A stretch of 64,000 nt of DNA, taken from NCBI GenBank assembly GCA_038501625.1, contig JAZAYU010000887.1, forward strand, positions 1-64,000, written 5' to 3'. Under the pieces are notes generated by a model, which saw only the letters and a list, made by a program, of their open reading frames with translations, was not told the DNA's origin and did no database searches. Below are positions 21,608 through 32,766 of this stretch, in pieces. Source of the stretch: Corbicula japonica. Taxonomy: Eukaryota; Mollusca; Bivalvia; Venerida; Cyrenidae. Position numbers and translations under genes: made by a program. Every line of letters begins with the position of its first letter. Position 1 is the stretch's first letter.

Positions 21608-24260
21608 TGACTTAATGTTTACGCTAGTTTTCCATATGACGTCACTGTAGAAAGTTAGTTCTCTAACAATAATTTCTATAGACTGTGTCTACACGAAATA
21701 GAAAGGAGATTTTTAGCTCGGCTGTTTTCGGAGAAGACGTCGAGGTATTGTCATAGCTCCCTCGTCGGCGTTTTCGTCGTCGTTGGCGTCTGCGTGCAAA
21801 AACTTTAACATTTCTGCAGATCTTCACCATTACCTCATATATTTCCTTCAAACTTTGTATATTTCTTTCCTATGATGACGCACATTTTCATGACAGGCTA
21901 CATAACTCTATCTTGCATATTGACAGAATTAAGCCCCTTTTTAACATAAAAAATTCATTATTATATGCACATTTTCAAATATTTTTGTCATGGTTTCAAA
22001 CTCATGTTTTTCCTTTCAATTTTGCATACTTCTTTATAATGATGACCAGCATATTCATGACAGGTTACATAACTCTATATTGTTTATTTACAGAATTATG
22101 AACTTTTTTTAACTTAGAACATTCATTGTAATATGCACATTTCAAATACTTTTCTTATGGCTAAATATTTCATCCAAGCTTTGAATACTACTTCCTATTT
22201 ATGACCCACATATTTTTGACAGGTAAAAAAACCTTTATCATATTAATTATCAGAATTATGGGTCTTTTTCACTTCAGTAACATATACAATATCTTTGCTA
22301 TGATGCTACCTACTTCTCTCATACTTCCTTTAACAGTAACCGGTTATGTTAGTACAAGTATTATCACAGTAACCGGTTATGTTAGTAAAAGTATTATCAT
22401 ACTGTCCTGAAAGTTAACAGCGCGGCGTTGGCACCCGCAGGCGGTGCTCTTGGTTAAAAAATAAAGCATTTTGATTAGTTGAAAAACTAGGGTAAACACT
22501 AAATAATACATATTTTTAATTAGTTCTTACCTCAGATCCCTATCAGGTCAATTTGACAGTGGTCAACGAAATAGACATATTGGTCTATTGGTCAATAAGT
22601 CAACTGGTCATTGCGGTTGGTCAACAGAATAGATTCACCCGTAAAAAAGCCACATAAAACATAACTGAACGAAATTCATCAAAGAGAATTTACATTTATC
22701 TATTGTTCTCATAGCCAACTAATTACTCACATGCAAGGACGAACTGACAGACGGACAGAGGGTTAACTTCAAGTCCACTTCGGTTAAACCGGTAGAGGAC
22801 AAAGACCTATCGCTAAATTATTTAAGGTTTCAATGTCCTTGATGAAAGTAAGAATTTGTATTACAGAATTCTCAGACTATCATCACATGAAGTAGGAATG
22901 TTCATGCTGGATATATTGTGCATGTACCTTCGATATAAAGCAAACGTTTATAAACATACAGGTCAACCATTCACTTAAATTCTATCCAGTAAGGAAATTT
23001 TTCCTATGACGTTTGAAAACTCTTGATGAAATGGTTCTGCAATTACCTAGTGAAAGCTTTTTTTACTCCCCAGGTCTCTGTGTCCTTGTCCTGTGAATTC
23101 AGAATCTCATTTAGCGCAGTAATGTTATTCGAAGACTTTTTAAGTGAAAAATTGGTCAAGTTAATGAATAGAAAGCAGTTTTATCTACAGCACCCATTGG
23201 CCTAAATATTATATCAGTCAAGTACATACCACAAATCAACTACAAAAACTCTCTAATCCGGACCCCTTCCGAACCAGCTTAAATGTCCAAATTAGATAGG
23301 ATTCTGGATTGGGGAGGTGTTTTTATTAGATAATATGTAAAATGGGACTTGGAAAATCGTCCAGTTTAGAGAGGAATCCGGATTGCAGAAGTTATTGATG
23401 GACACAAACACAGACAGGGGACACTAGTTGTGACCCCCTCTCCCCAATTTATGGCAGTCATAAAAAGTGTAGAAACTAATGAAACAAATGACATAACACA
23501 GGATTTCTTCCTTTTAATACAGTTCCACTGTTTAAAAATATATAATCTATTATAAACAATAAAATAGTAGTTTTGAAATAAAATTTATCACAAAAGCTAT
23601 AATCATATAAAAATAAAAACAACTAAGTAAAGTCTGCAGTCTTCTGCAAATAAGGATCTGAGTCAAATGAAGAAATTGAGGGAAACTTAATGATATTGCT
23701 GACCAATCCAATCATTAACAACAACACAGTTTGAAGCACATCAATATCCTCCGCAAAAGGAATGTTCAAAATATTAGTTACTAGACAATGAAACACATGA
23801 AAGAACTTATGTCATAACATAGAATTGCTTTTTCAAAATAATTATACACATAAACAAGTGATTTCAATAAACACCTGAACAATAATTTGAAAAAAAAACA
23901 ACAAATGAAAATGAAGCAAGTAAGTAGAATGATTGTCCCTATAACAGCTTAAAAGTAGTTTACCCTTAAATGAAGTTGTCATTTATACAAAGTTGCAAAG
24001 ATAAAAAGTCAAATGCCTATTCAAACATCTAAAATTCAAAATATGAGGGCCGTGATATCACTAACCTAGCCACAATTATACAATTCAGATTTTAAACAGT
24101 CATCTAAATTTCAAAGTTTGTCAATTGATGTCAGTTTATTTCTGCATCTGAAACAATGCAATCTCTCATCAGATGATATGAGATTATGTAGATAGAACTA
24201 TCACAATGAACTCCATTGCTGTTGTCCTGTAACTGCAAAGGCTGCATCTTGCTATTCCAT
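21608..24260. other. No gene recognised; small tandem repeat
   Basis: AT-rich DNA. 21720-21790 is rich in CGTCG/GACG words. At 21880-22250 a loosely repeated block (TTCATGACAGG.TACATAAC, then CAGAATTA) recurs about three times. 22334-22399 is two units of CAGTAACCGGTTATGTTAGT plus 12 bp. The part from 23500 to 24260 could be 3' UTR of the RING gene on the minus strand, but no decisive poly(A) signal was fixed. Confidence 0.4.
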
Positions 24261-24266
24261 ATTTAG

Positions 24267-24452
24267 TTAAGCATTTACTGAGCAAGCCCGTAGCACATCT
24301 TTCCTGCACATTGGACAAGGCTTTCTGTTTTCAGCAAAATATGTGCCACATACAGTACAGACAGGGTGACCACATGGAAAAAGCACACAGTCTTTAGGCC
24401 TGTCATAACAAATTCCACAGGTGGATTCATTCTCTGGAAGCCAAAAGGAAAC
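24267..24452 (-). CDS. RING-finger exon, C-terminal
   Basis: Minus strand, from acceptor ATAATTTTAG|GTTTCC to TAA, 61 residues. It contains a C3HC4 RING: C-x2-C (STCGICYD), C-x-H-x2-C-x2-C (FPCGHPVCTVCG) and C-x2-C (KPCPMCRK), ending RACSVNA. RING fingers bind two zincs and usually recruit E2 enzymes for ubiquitin transfer. An alternative acceptor (GGCTTCCAG at 24434) would shorten it by 19 nt and need another upstream phase; the chosen acceptor joins in phase 0 to the start exon at 27195-27233. Confidence 0.75.
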   Translation of the reverse strand, partial: VSFWLPENESTCGICYDRPKDCVLFPCGHPVCTVCGTYFAENRKPCPMCRKDVLRACSVNA

Positions 24453-24843
24453 CTAAAATTATATAACAGTTGGCAACATTGTTTTAACAATTAAATTTAT
24501 TAAGAAAATAACGTTCATTCCTCCTTTAACACTTATTTACACACCATAAGCAAACTGTTGACACTTAGTCTGCTGACGAAACACTAACATAATATTGCTA
24601 AACTGTTGACAATAAAGCTTCAAACATAGACAAGAGCACATACAATGGCTTCTTGTACAAGTACGCAAGCAACTATCTGTTGTTAAGCTAGATAATTTTG
24701 TAAGATCTGATGCAAACTAGAATAATCACTGAAAAGGATTAATACCCCCACATTGGTGCTTGATACTGGAACATGAAAGATTAGAATGAATGGTCTAAAG
24801 TGACACTTAAAAAGGAAATATGTATATATATTTTAATATTATA

Positions 24844-25186
24844 TTCTAACACGACACGGGTTTTTTTCCATTGACTCCGCAGTGATAAAATATGTGATAA
24901 ATAACCGCGCGTGCACGTATCGACGTCATGGCTATTCCATCATAACAAACTCGTAGTTGCGTTTCTTTCATAGAATTGTCGCGATTCAATTATATACATT
25001 GTTTCCAAGATAAAAATAATGCAAGATTTTGTAAGCATTTATAAAACAGATATTTCAAATCCAGTATTTTTTAACTCCCATGAATATAGTTACAGTAGGT
25101 AGTAAAATCTAACAGCCGACCTCATAACGCAATAATGGTGTAAAACTGTAGTTTGGTGAAGTCACCTAAGTTTTGTCGTGTTAGAA
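24844..25186. mobile_element. 343-bp MITE with TIRs
   Basis: TTCTAACACGACA at the left is exactly inverted (TGTCGTGTTAGAA) at the right. There is no coding capacity. It lies in the intron of the RING gene model and ends three bases before the palindrome at 25189. Confidence 0.7.
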
Positions 25187-25188
25187 TT

Positions 25189-25288
25189 GAAATAATCAAT
25201 AGACGCCCCTCGTGATATATCCATACGCATCTGAACTCCGCCCCGTGATTAATCCTGCGATATATCACGGGTGTCTATTCATTATTTC
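25189..25288. repeat. 100-bp palindrome
   Basis: GAAATAATCAATAGACGCCC..CGTGATATA is mirrored by TATATCACGGGTGTCTATTC..ATTATTTC around a GC-rich centre. It directly follows the MITE at 24844-25186. Confidence 0.8.
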
Positions 25289-25437
25289 CTAAATAGCCTA
25301 TACATAGAAAACAATTACCAGAAGACCATTTAACTGTATATTTTCTAGAAGAAGCACACTTCTACAGAGGAGCTATCTATATATCTTTTTTTTCTATTTT
25401 AGCAACAGTAACCTTGACCTTTAACCCTTGAACTGTA

Positions 25438-26396
25438 CTGTGGTATCATTATATTCAGCGATGGCTTAATTTTCGCGTATTTCGCGCTCGGGCCAGTGCG
25501 CGAATTTAAAACCTAAGCTAAAATTCAACCATCTAGTTCCACATCTATACGTACCCGAAACGTGCTAATGTCCGAATAGACCTACACTTCGTATTTAGTT
25601 GCCCGTATCGCTGTGTGATATAAATTTGAGGTATTGAATGTTTAAAATGTTTAAGGAAATGAAATAAGTTATTATTGTAAAATTTCTTTCGAAATATTTT
25701 AAACGTTACTTCAAAATTGTAACGACAATTTAGTCCGGGCATTAAGGTCAGGTCACGTTTTAGAAAACAGTATCGTTGTCATCTCATTCTGTTTATTTTG
25801 ACACGTATTTTTGTTATCTACTGGTAACATGTTTGTTTTCATTTGAAAATTCTGACAATTTCGAGACGTTTTTGTTTCTTGTGACAATTTGTGAAGTATT
25901 AAGACCATTTAGAATATTTCTTATCGTAAGGCAGTCGAGTGTTATGATAGAGTGAAGTCGGAAGCAATAGCGTTTGAATGTTTTTGAAAAGTTCAATGTT
26001 AATTTACAACCCTATGTCTTGAGTAATTGTTTTACAATCAATTGACGCTTCGGAAAATAAAACGGGTACGCAATTTAACAAGCCAAATGTGTTATGAATC
26101 GTCCAGAAATATGGATCAAACGAGTCCCGTGTCAATTAGCGTCCCCGAATAAACAGCGGTCCGATAATTGACTAACAAAGGAAGTGGTAATTGACTCCCT
26201 GTCAACCGACACATGATTAACTCGCATGTTCGAATAAACAATAGGTGTTGATAACGGATCATTCAAATATCGGTTGTAATAATAATTTATCTCTTTTTTT
26301 GAAAAATTTGATTTGCGCGAATTTACGTCCGCGCGAAACAGTCATTTTCGGCGTTTGCGCGAAATTTCGTGCCAGCGAAATTAAATGATACCACAG
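25438..26396. mobile_element. 959-bp TA-flanked DNA transposon, non-autonomous
   Basis: Both ends read CTGTGGTATCATT inward and are flanked by TA (25436-25437 and 26397-26398), as expected for Tc1/mariner-like insertion. Subterminal regions are rich in TTCGCGC/GCGCGAA words. No transposase was seen. It lies within the intron of the RING gene model. Confidence 0.75.
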
Positions 26397-26540
26397 TATC
26401 TTGTAATGATATATCTGTGCTCCAAAACATTATTATATCAATTAAGTATTTATAGAGTTATCGTCCAGTATCCATTTTTCTTTTTTTAGATCGGTGAAAT
26501 TGACATTGACCCCTCCAGCTCCAAAGTTGAACTTTGGGGA

Positions 26541-26635
26541 TGTCTCGGTTAGCTCAATGGGTTGCAGGGCTAGGCGCTGTCGCCGTGACGGTGCCGGTTC
26601 GCTCCCAGCTAGAGGCACTATCATTTGACATGTAT
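26541..26635 (+). repeat. tRNA-derived SINE
   Basis: TGTCTCGGTTAGCTCAATGG (A-box), GGGCTAGGCGCTGTCGCCGT, then a B-box-like GCCGGTTCGCTCCCAGC. Same family as 62861-62960, which is more complete. Confidence 0.65.
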
Positions 26636-27194
26636 CTTGTGATTGTACACCTGTATACCAAAATTGTTTCTTTGTAAGAGAATTGACACCAGTGGGTATA
26701 CAACTTTACAAGGTCAGAGACCACTAAATAATTTCCCATAGACTTACATTATAAGGTTTGGTCCTCCCGTGATTTAGTTTAAATGAATTTTTTCAAAACA
26801 ACCACAGTTCTGCATAGTGGCACGCTTGGGCAACTCCAGTGCCCAGAAAACAGGCTCTTCACCGAATCATTCTCTCAGCATTTTGAACCGGATGCAATCA
26901 CCCCCAGATGTAAATAAATCTTTAACCAAAAATCAGAAAAGTATCAACTTCATTAAACCGCCACAAATCACCTTTCAAAAAGTGTTTTAAACAATCATTT
27001 TCATTATTGAGTATTCATTTAAAGTCATTTTGCAATTGTCTAATCCGCACTAGGCTTTTCTATTTACTGGTCTCTGACCTACAACCTCTGTGTTCTGATA
27101 ATCTCTCCAGTTCAGGTCATTGACCCCAATGGATCACCTAAGGCTAAGATGTAGAAGACACTGCTGACAAATATTTGAAATTAAATTCACTCAC

Positions 27195-27233
27195 TTTCTT
27201 CTCTGGGACCGCCATTTTCTCTGGGACCGCCAT
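27195..27233 (-). CDS. Start exon of RING mini-protein, duplicated start
   Basis: The minus strand reads ATG GCG GTC CCA GAG AAA twice (an exact 18-bp tandem apart from the last base), then AAA followed by the strong donor GTGAGT. The exon therefore encodes MAVPEKMAVPEKK and ends in phase 0, matching the RING exon at 24452. The joined product would be 74 residues. Either ATG could be used. The intron would be 2.7 kb and is filled by a MITE, a palindrome, a TA-flanked transposon and a SINE. Extra internal exons cannot be excluded; the link between the two exons is inference. Confidence 0.45.
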
Positions 27234-27364
27234 TTTCTCTGCCCGTGACGAAAAGTGGAGTTAAGAAAGGCGCGATCCGTTTTGTCAACATAACCAATAT
27301 GTCAATATGTCGCGAGTTTTTACCGCGCGAAGCGTACAAAATCAGACTACGTCGACATATGATT

Positions 27365-27610
27365 TGTTGACATGCGGTTAAAGTTAAGTCGCCCTTTCCA
27401 TATTGTGTTGTTGTCGCCTTAAATTATGACGTAATGGTGTTATACTAAAACGACAATTCAACATATTGGTTAGCGCCATTACTTGTTATATGTTAGCAAG
27501 TCATCTTAAGTCTTGGCGACATCCAGAATTATAAATCGACATGTCGCCAAACTGCATGTTGACAAAGTAGACAAAAACACAACAACAGGGTGCCCCATAC
27601 AAGCTTCCGT
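27365..27610. mobile_element. Dispersed repeat, inverted copy of 16028-16290
   Basis: GTTAAAGTTAAGTCGCCCTT to TGCCCCATACAAGCTTCCG matches the 16-kb copy in reverse complement. It lies upstream of the RING start exon. Confidence 0.75.
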
Positions 27611-29515
27611 AAAAAGTCGATTTTATGTGGGATATTCACGAAAAAACGTGGATTTCTAAAATGCCTCCTGCCCATGCGTTAATTTGGAAAATTGATGAAA
27701 ACTTCTACCCATGCGTTCATTTTGAAAATGTTATAACTTGTTGTCTAAATCCTTCTGAATCGACTTCAAAATTGTGGAGGCTTATGACACATGAAGGCAA
27801 GTGTAAAACGAATCTTTAGAACGAAATGAATACTCAGAACTTTGCTTAATTATCAAAATATTGGCTTTTAAAGAGTGATTTTGCCATTTTTTGCGATTAT
27901 CTAGTGCAATTGTGGAGAATGTTCTCAGAAGATACCGAAAGTTTGGCAAATGCGAGATGACCATTGTTTAGAGTAAATATAGGAGATCAGCATAGGCAAT
28001 GTCTTTATCTGATATATGCATTACCAAAGAAATGCGCGACGATTTACTTACCACCGTACCCAATTTCCTCCTGAAAAAGCGGTCTATCCATGCGTTCTCC
28101 TCCTGGGACCTATAGTGAACGATTGGACTCGGTGGAGATAGAACACAATGAGAGCTCCGTAGCAACGCCTTGGTCGCTGTGTGGACGTCTTGATATCTCC
28201 ATCTTCACGAAAAATTTATCAATATTCTTGCGATATTACGGCCGTAGTCTTGTAAATTAAATATTGTCGTGCCAACGCAGTCGAAACGTAGTATAGTGTG
28301 ACAGGGTCTTTAGATAATATTAATTAAAGTTTACACATTAGTAATCTTTAGTTAAGTGTGTATCTTATATTTGCAATATCTCAGATTGCTTTCCACTAAC
28401 GCTGATGTTCCCAGTTAATTCACCAAATCATAGAGCATTGATTTTGTCGTCACATCACGACCAGCTACTTCCAATGTTCTTTCTTTATATCCTATTTTGA
28501 AGAGACTGTCTCATAGATGTAAGACAAATATTCCTCTGGGTGGACCACTGCACTTTGCCTTGACTCATTATGTTTCACCGTCAAATGAAACACAGAAGTA
28601 TCGACATACAACATTGTCTATTCCCTGAAAACTATAAAATGATTTCGTTGATTAACGCACGCATAAAATTCTACTTCGTTGAACATCATACACAGTCTCT
28701 GTGCAACACGCACACACCATCTAATGCTGAAAAATAGCCTTACTGGTGTTTTTTTTTTATCAGAAACACAGAAGCAATAAGCGTATAATTATCATATTAC
28801 ATCATTTATACACTAAATTAGAATTTTTATACATGTCATTAATATTATCTTTGTGAAGTTAATATGTAGATGACTTTGTGCAAGAAAACCTACAAATAAA
28901 CTTGTTTCATGACATTATCTAAACTAAAGCACTATGAATATCAACAAGAGATGTCAGTTTATATTAAATAATTTTTACCACCATTATTGGATCTCCATTG
29001 GAAGTGAAATTAGTCCAAAATACACAAAAATGAAACAAGCAGGTGTGAGGTGATGAATGTCGTCGTAATGTAAACAATTTTTCGATGTGCATCGTACACG
29101 CACTGTCGTTGCGCATCATTTGTCGTCACACGCGTTAGCCCCCAGTGATAAGAACGATGTATAATTCGGCGTATCCAGATCAGTATTATAGCTCGCAGCG
29201 TGTTGTTCATCACATGTTAGATGGAATATCTGGACAGAATCTTCAAAATAACACTACAACATGCTACAAAGTGCTCACAATTCAAAACATATTGTGCTCG
29301 TAACCTCTGTATAAATTTACCGTCCGCTCTCGTGGTCACCACAAAAGCACGGTTACTTGCATAAGCCTGTAGGCGTAATGATACACCAGAAATTAAAAAG
29401 TGCATGTTCTCGTAGGATGCTTCTTTTCGTTTTCCGCCTTATGATTGTCGACAATGCAAAGCAAAGCCGACAGTGTAATAAAAATTATTGAAAACGTTAA
29501 GTGACATGTCTATTT
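27611..29515. other. No gene established
   Basis: On the minus strand 28165-28049 reads open into a good donor (GGTACGGTG|GTAAGT) with peptide SQEENAWIDRFFRRKLGTV, but no acceptor or partner exon was found. Near 28290 a terminus resembling the 3472-4190 element occurs. The rest is AT-rich. Confidence 0.35.
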
Positions 29516-29517
29516 AG

Positions 29518-29685
29518 TGTGGCAGTGACCCGAGCCAAGGTTGTTTGAGAAGAAAGTACAAAATTAAGTTGCAATTGCTAGTAAGTGTGGCGGTGACCTG
29601 AGACAGGGTTGTTTGAGAAGAAAGTACAAAATTAAGTTGCAATTGCTAGTAAGTGTGGCGGTGACCTGAGACAGGGTTGTTCAAC
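29518..29685. repeat. 68-bp unit, about 2.5 tandem copies
   Basis: TGTGGCAGTGACCCGAGCC.. GTTGCAATTGCTAGTAAG is followed by a near-identical second copy and a partial third (TGTGGCGGTGACCTGAGACA). Confidence 0.9.
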
Positions 29686-29786
29686 TGGTTCAACTACTCA
29701 TTGTTCAATCAGAGATAATTTGATTTCAGTTATATTTCACCGATTGCACCTAAACTTGTCTGTGTTTTAGAGCGTGAGATCAATGT

Positions 29787-29925
29787 CCAAGGTTATAAAA
29801 GAGCACAGAAACCAGTCTCAAATCTCAAGCATCTAATTGTCTGAAATGCGACCATTTGCTATTTCAGCCAATCAGATGCTTGGAGTTTGAGACTGGTTTC
29901 CAACCTCAGTTTTAAAAACTTTCAG
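29787..29925. mobile_element. Fold-back element, copy 1
   Basis: CAAGGTTATAAAAGAGCACA, then GAAACCAGTCTCAAATCTCA on the left; inverted TGAGACTGGTTTCC and TTTTAAAAACTT on the right. The arms are the same sequence as those at 31868 and 40291, so this is a dispersed fold-back/MITE family. Confidence 0.85.
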
Positions 29926-29929
29926 CCCC

Positions 29930-31470
29930 TTTTTTATAATACAGATGACAAATTTATCTATGTCTTTCAATAAATGCATAAAGTGAATCGAGAAATATCT
30001 TTAAATCAGATGGAAGGTGTTGGTGGGAAAGATTTTTGTTAACGATAACGCGCGATGAAGAAGAAGAAGTAGTTTAGTTACTTTCATTTCATTCATCTTA
30101 ATTTGAAAAGACTTTTTTCGTGTACTTAAATCAAAGAACTGAGAGTACTAGGAGTTATATAGCGCAAGGCGTTTAAATGCACAGCTAGAAAACATATAGG
30201 ATAAATAACAGAGGCATAGCATTTTTTGCCACGCAGTTCTAATAAATATACATTTGTAACATAATTTATCTGCTTTGTGTATATACAGAGTAAATGCCCA
30301 TGGGTACTAATTGTGAAACCCTTTTTGCTAAACTGTTTTTTATGTCGCTCGTATATATGTTATCTTTTTCTATCGAAAATATCTATGACATTGTTATAGC
30401 CGTTTTTCCGTCATATCGCACAACAATCAGAATATGTTTGATAATCTTATGTCTGCAGGTTTCTTAATGTGCAATTTTATTTTTTGAAAACTTTCACTAC
30501 CTCAAAATAACACATGTTTGCTTTCTTATTATCTGAATCGTGTTTACGCTAGTTTATGCCTTAATTATATCAAGGTAAGAAATTCAATGCAAAATGATTT
30601 TAATATAACGTTTTTTGCGTTGTTATTGTATTTGCTTTGGCATGCCGTATTGCCCCATTTTTTTAAATAAGGATGTTTAGTGTAAGTTTCAAAATATGTT
30701 TGGAATGAATTCATTCTGAAAAAAAAAACTGCAACATATTCGAGTGATTTCAAAAAGCAACAATAAGAGATCGATGCATTTGAATGTTTATTTAGCATAA
30801 ATTTTAGATGACAAAAATAATTATTGGATGACAATAACATCACTTTGAAACTTTGCACAATAAACTTAAACTTTGTGCTTTGAAGCAAAACTATTTCAAG
30901 GTTAGGAAAAATCACCACAGTAAAACATAATAAAAATTAATGTTTTACTTTTATATATTGGAATTTTATTGAGGTTGCTGGCCGTTGATGATCTTGATAT
31001 GATGAATTATTAATTTTCCAAATTATAACCTTGGTATAGATACAGATACGTATTTTATAGTTGAATAGCCACATGTAATCATCGAGCGAAAATAATTTAG
31101 ATCGTTAAGATTGTTTTTTTCCAAAGTGAACTTTTGATGTTGAGTGTATAAGATTCAATTTAACCTCTGTCCTCACCTATTTGTTTCATTAATTTCGCAG
31201 TTTTAAAAACGTTGAGGCCCCAATAATATTAATTGATGTGTGTTCTTATTGATATGAAAAGCAAAGGTTTATATTTTAACTTTACTGGTCTTTTATACGT
31301 TGCTACCTTACTTGCTCAAATATATGAAGTAACCACCTTTTAAGCTACGTTATTAAAAATTATGTGATATATTTAATTGGTGTTACTTAATTGAACGGTA
31401 TGTGACCAAGCTGCGGAATAACTATATTTAAAGATCTGTGGCAAACTCTGCCGTGTCACTACCTTTGACG
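29930..31470. other. Unassigned AT-rich DNA
   Basis: No exon, inverted repeat or tandem array was recognised. The open frame on the minus strand at 30565-30918 is low-complexity and judged chance. Confidence 0.4.
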
Positions 31471-31477
31471 ATAAAAA

Positions 31478-31715
31478 GTGAAACGTGCATATCAGAAATT
31501 GTCCAATTCAGAAGACAGAGCCTCCCCACACAGCAAAGACGAGAAAAAGAGCATGGTTCATAAAATGATCATTTCAAAACAGAGGCCACAAACAATTAAC
31601 AAAACGGGGTTACCACATCGGAATGGTCAGTTGCAAAACAATTTGACCATGGGAGTTATACCAGGTTCTAGGGCGCACCAACCTCACACTTGCCCCCAAC
31701 AGGTTCTCATTTGAA
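31478..31715 (+). pseudogene. Copy of receptor tail exon plus 3' flank
   Basis: This is an inverted copy of 13552-13780. It begins after an AG (GATAAAAAG|TGAAAC) and reads VKRAYQKLSNSEDRASPHSK with further open sequence to 31714. No transmembrane or extracellular exon precedes it on this strand, so it is probably a stranded duplicate rather than an active gene. Confidence 0.5.
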
Positions 31716-31867
31716 CAAACAAGTTCAAGTTGTGTTGGTGAAAAAAAACTCCAACCCAACCACCAACTCGACAATGTTCCATGAAAAAGCACACAAATAA
31801 CAAAACATAAAAGGTTGATAGCATCGCCAAGCAGAAGGGCTGGTACTCAATCATCTTACCGAGATCA

Positions 31868-32012
31868 GGGCTGAAGGTTATAAAGCTGAGCAAGGAAACC
31901 AGTCTCAAATCTCAAGCATCTGATTGGCTGAAATGGCGACTGGTCGCCATTTCAGCCAATCAGATGCTTGAGATTTGAGATTGGTTTCCATGCTCAGTTT
32001 TATAACCTTGGG
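31868..32012. mobile_element. Fold-back element, copy 2 (near-perfect palindrome)
   Basis: Arms of about 70 bp meet at GGCGACTGGTCGCC. The left arm has GCATCTGATTGGCTGAAATG and the right its exact inverse. This is the best-preserved member of the family with 29787 and 40291. Confidence 0.92.
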
Positions 32013-32671
32013 CACAGAGCCCGTGGAGTCAAATCTGCAAGAACACGATGCAATGGATAAGATAAACAGATCGAGCTCCTGTGTTCTTTACAAGATTTCC
32101 CTATCAACCTTCATAAACACATAAACCCCTGCTACCGTCGTGCAACCAAAGAGGTAAGCATAACGGTCAACTGTAGATGAATTTATCATCAGGCATGCAA
32201 AGCGCTTAAGCATATGATATTGGTAAAAATTATTTTTGAATTTACTGATGGTTTGTACCAGTAACTTGGAGAAATCATCATTGGTCTTTTGGCTTTTATT
32301 TCTTAAGTTTAAAATTTAAATTTTCATAAAAGACTGGCTTAGAAATACCTTGTTGTAAAAGTGATTCTAAACTGCACCCATATCTTTGAATTTAATCTGT
32401 GTATCAGCTATAAAACTGGCAAAAGGGTTTCCTAAATTAGTGGTTCGCTGTTTTAAAATTGTTCTGTTCAATGATTAGGTAAAGATTCCCGCATTAACCT
32501 CTAAAGAGCGCAAAGAAGCAATTAATCAAATCAACATTATCACAAAGAAGGTCTATATTACATTGAAGATTCCGTAAATGCAGTTTAAGTCAGTTTAAGT
32601 TTTGTTTAAATCGGGCCTCATAAACGCCATTCCCCTGACCTTGAACTTTTAAAATGTCAGCATTGACTGGG

Positions 32672-32678
32672 TATAAAT
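32672..32678 (+). promoter_or_regulatory. TATA box of the secreted-protein gene
   Basis: TATAAAT lies about 35 bp upstream of TCATTG (32709-32714), a plausible initiator, and 89 bp upstream of the start codon at 32767. Confidence 0.55.
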
Positions 32679-32766
32679 TAACAACATATCGCCGGCAGGG
32701 CGTTACTCGTCATTGAGCCCTCGTGTGAATTGTTGAACACAACTGTTTGCTTTAACATCTTCAAGG

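Noticed and set aside
24275..24490. Minus-strand 71-codon frame over the RING exon
   Set aside because: Wrong frame; the frame with C3HC4 spacing is the coding one.
28049..28165. Minus-strand frame ending at a strong GTAAGT donor
   Set aside because: No acceptor, start codon in frame or partner exon could be found; left as unassigned.
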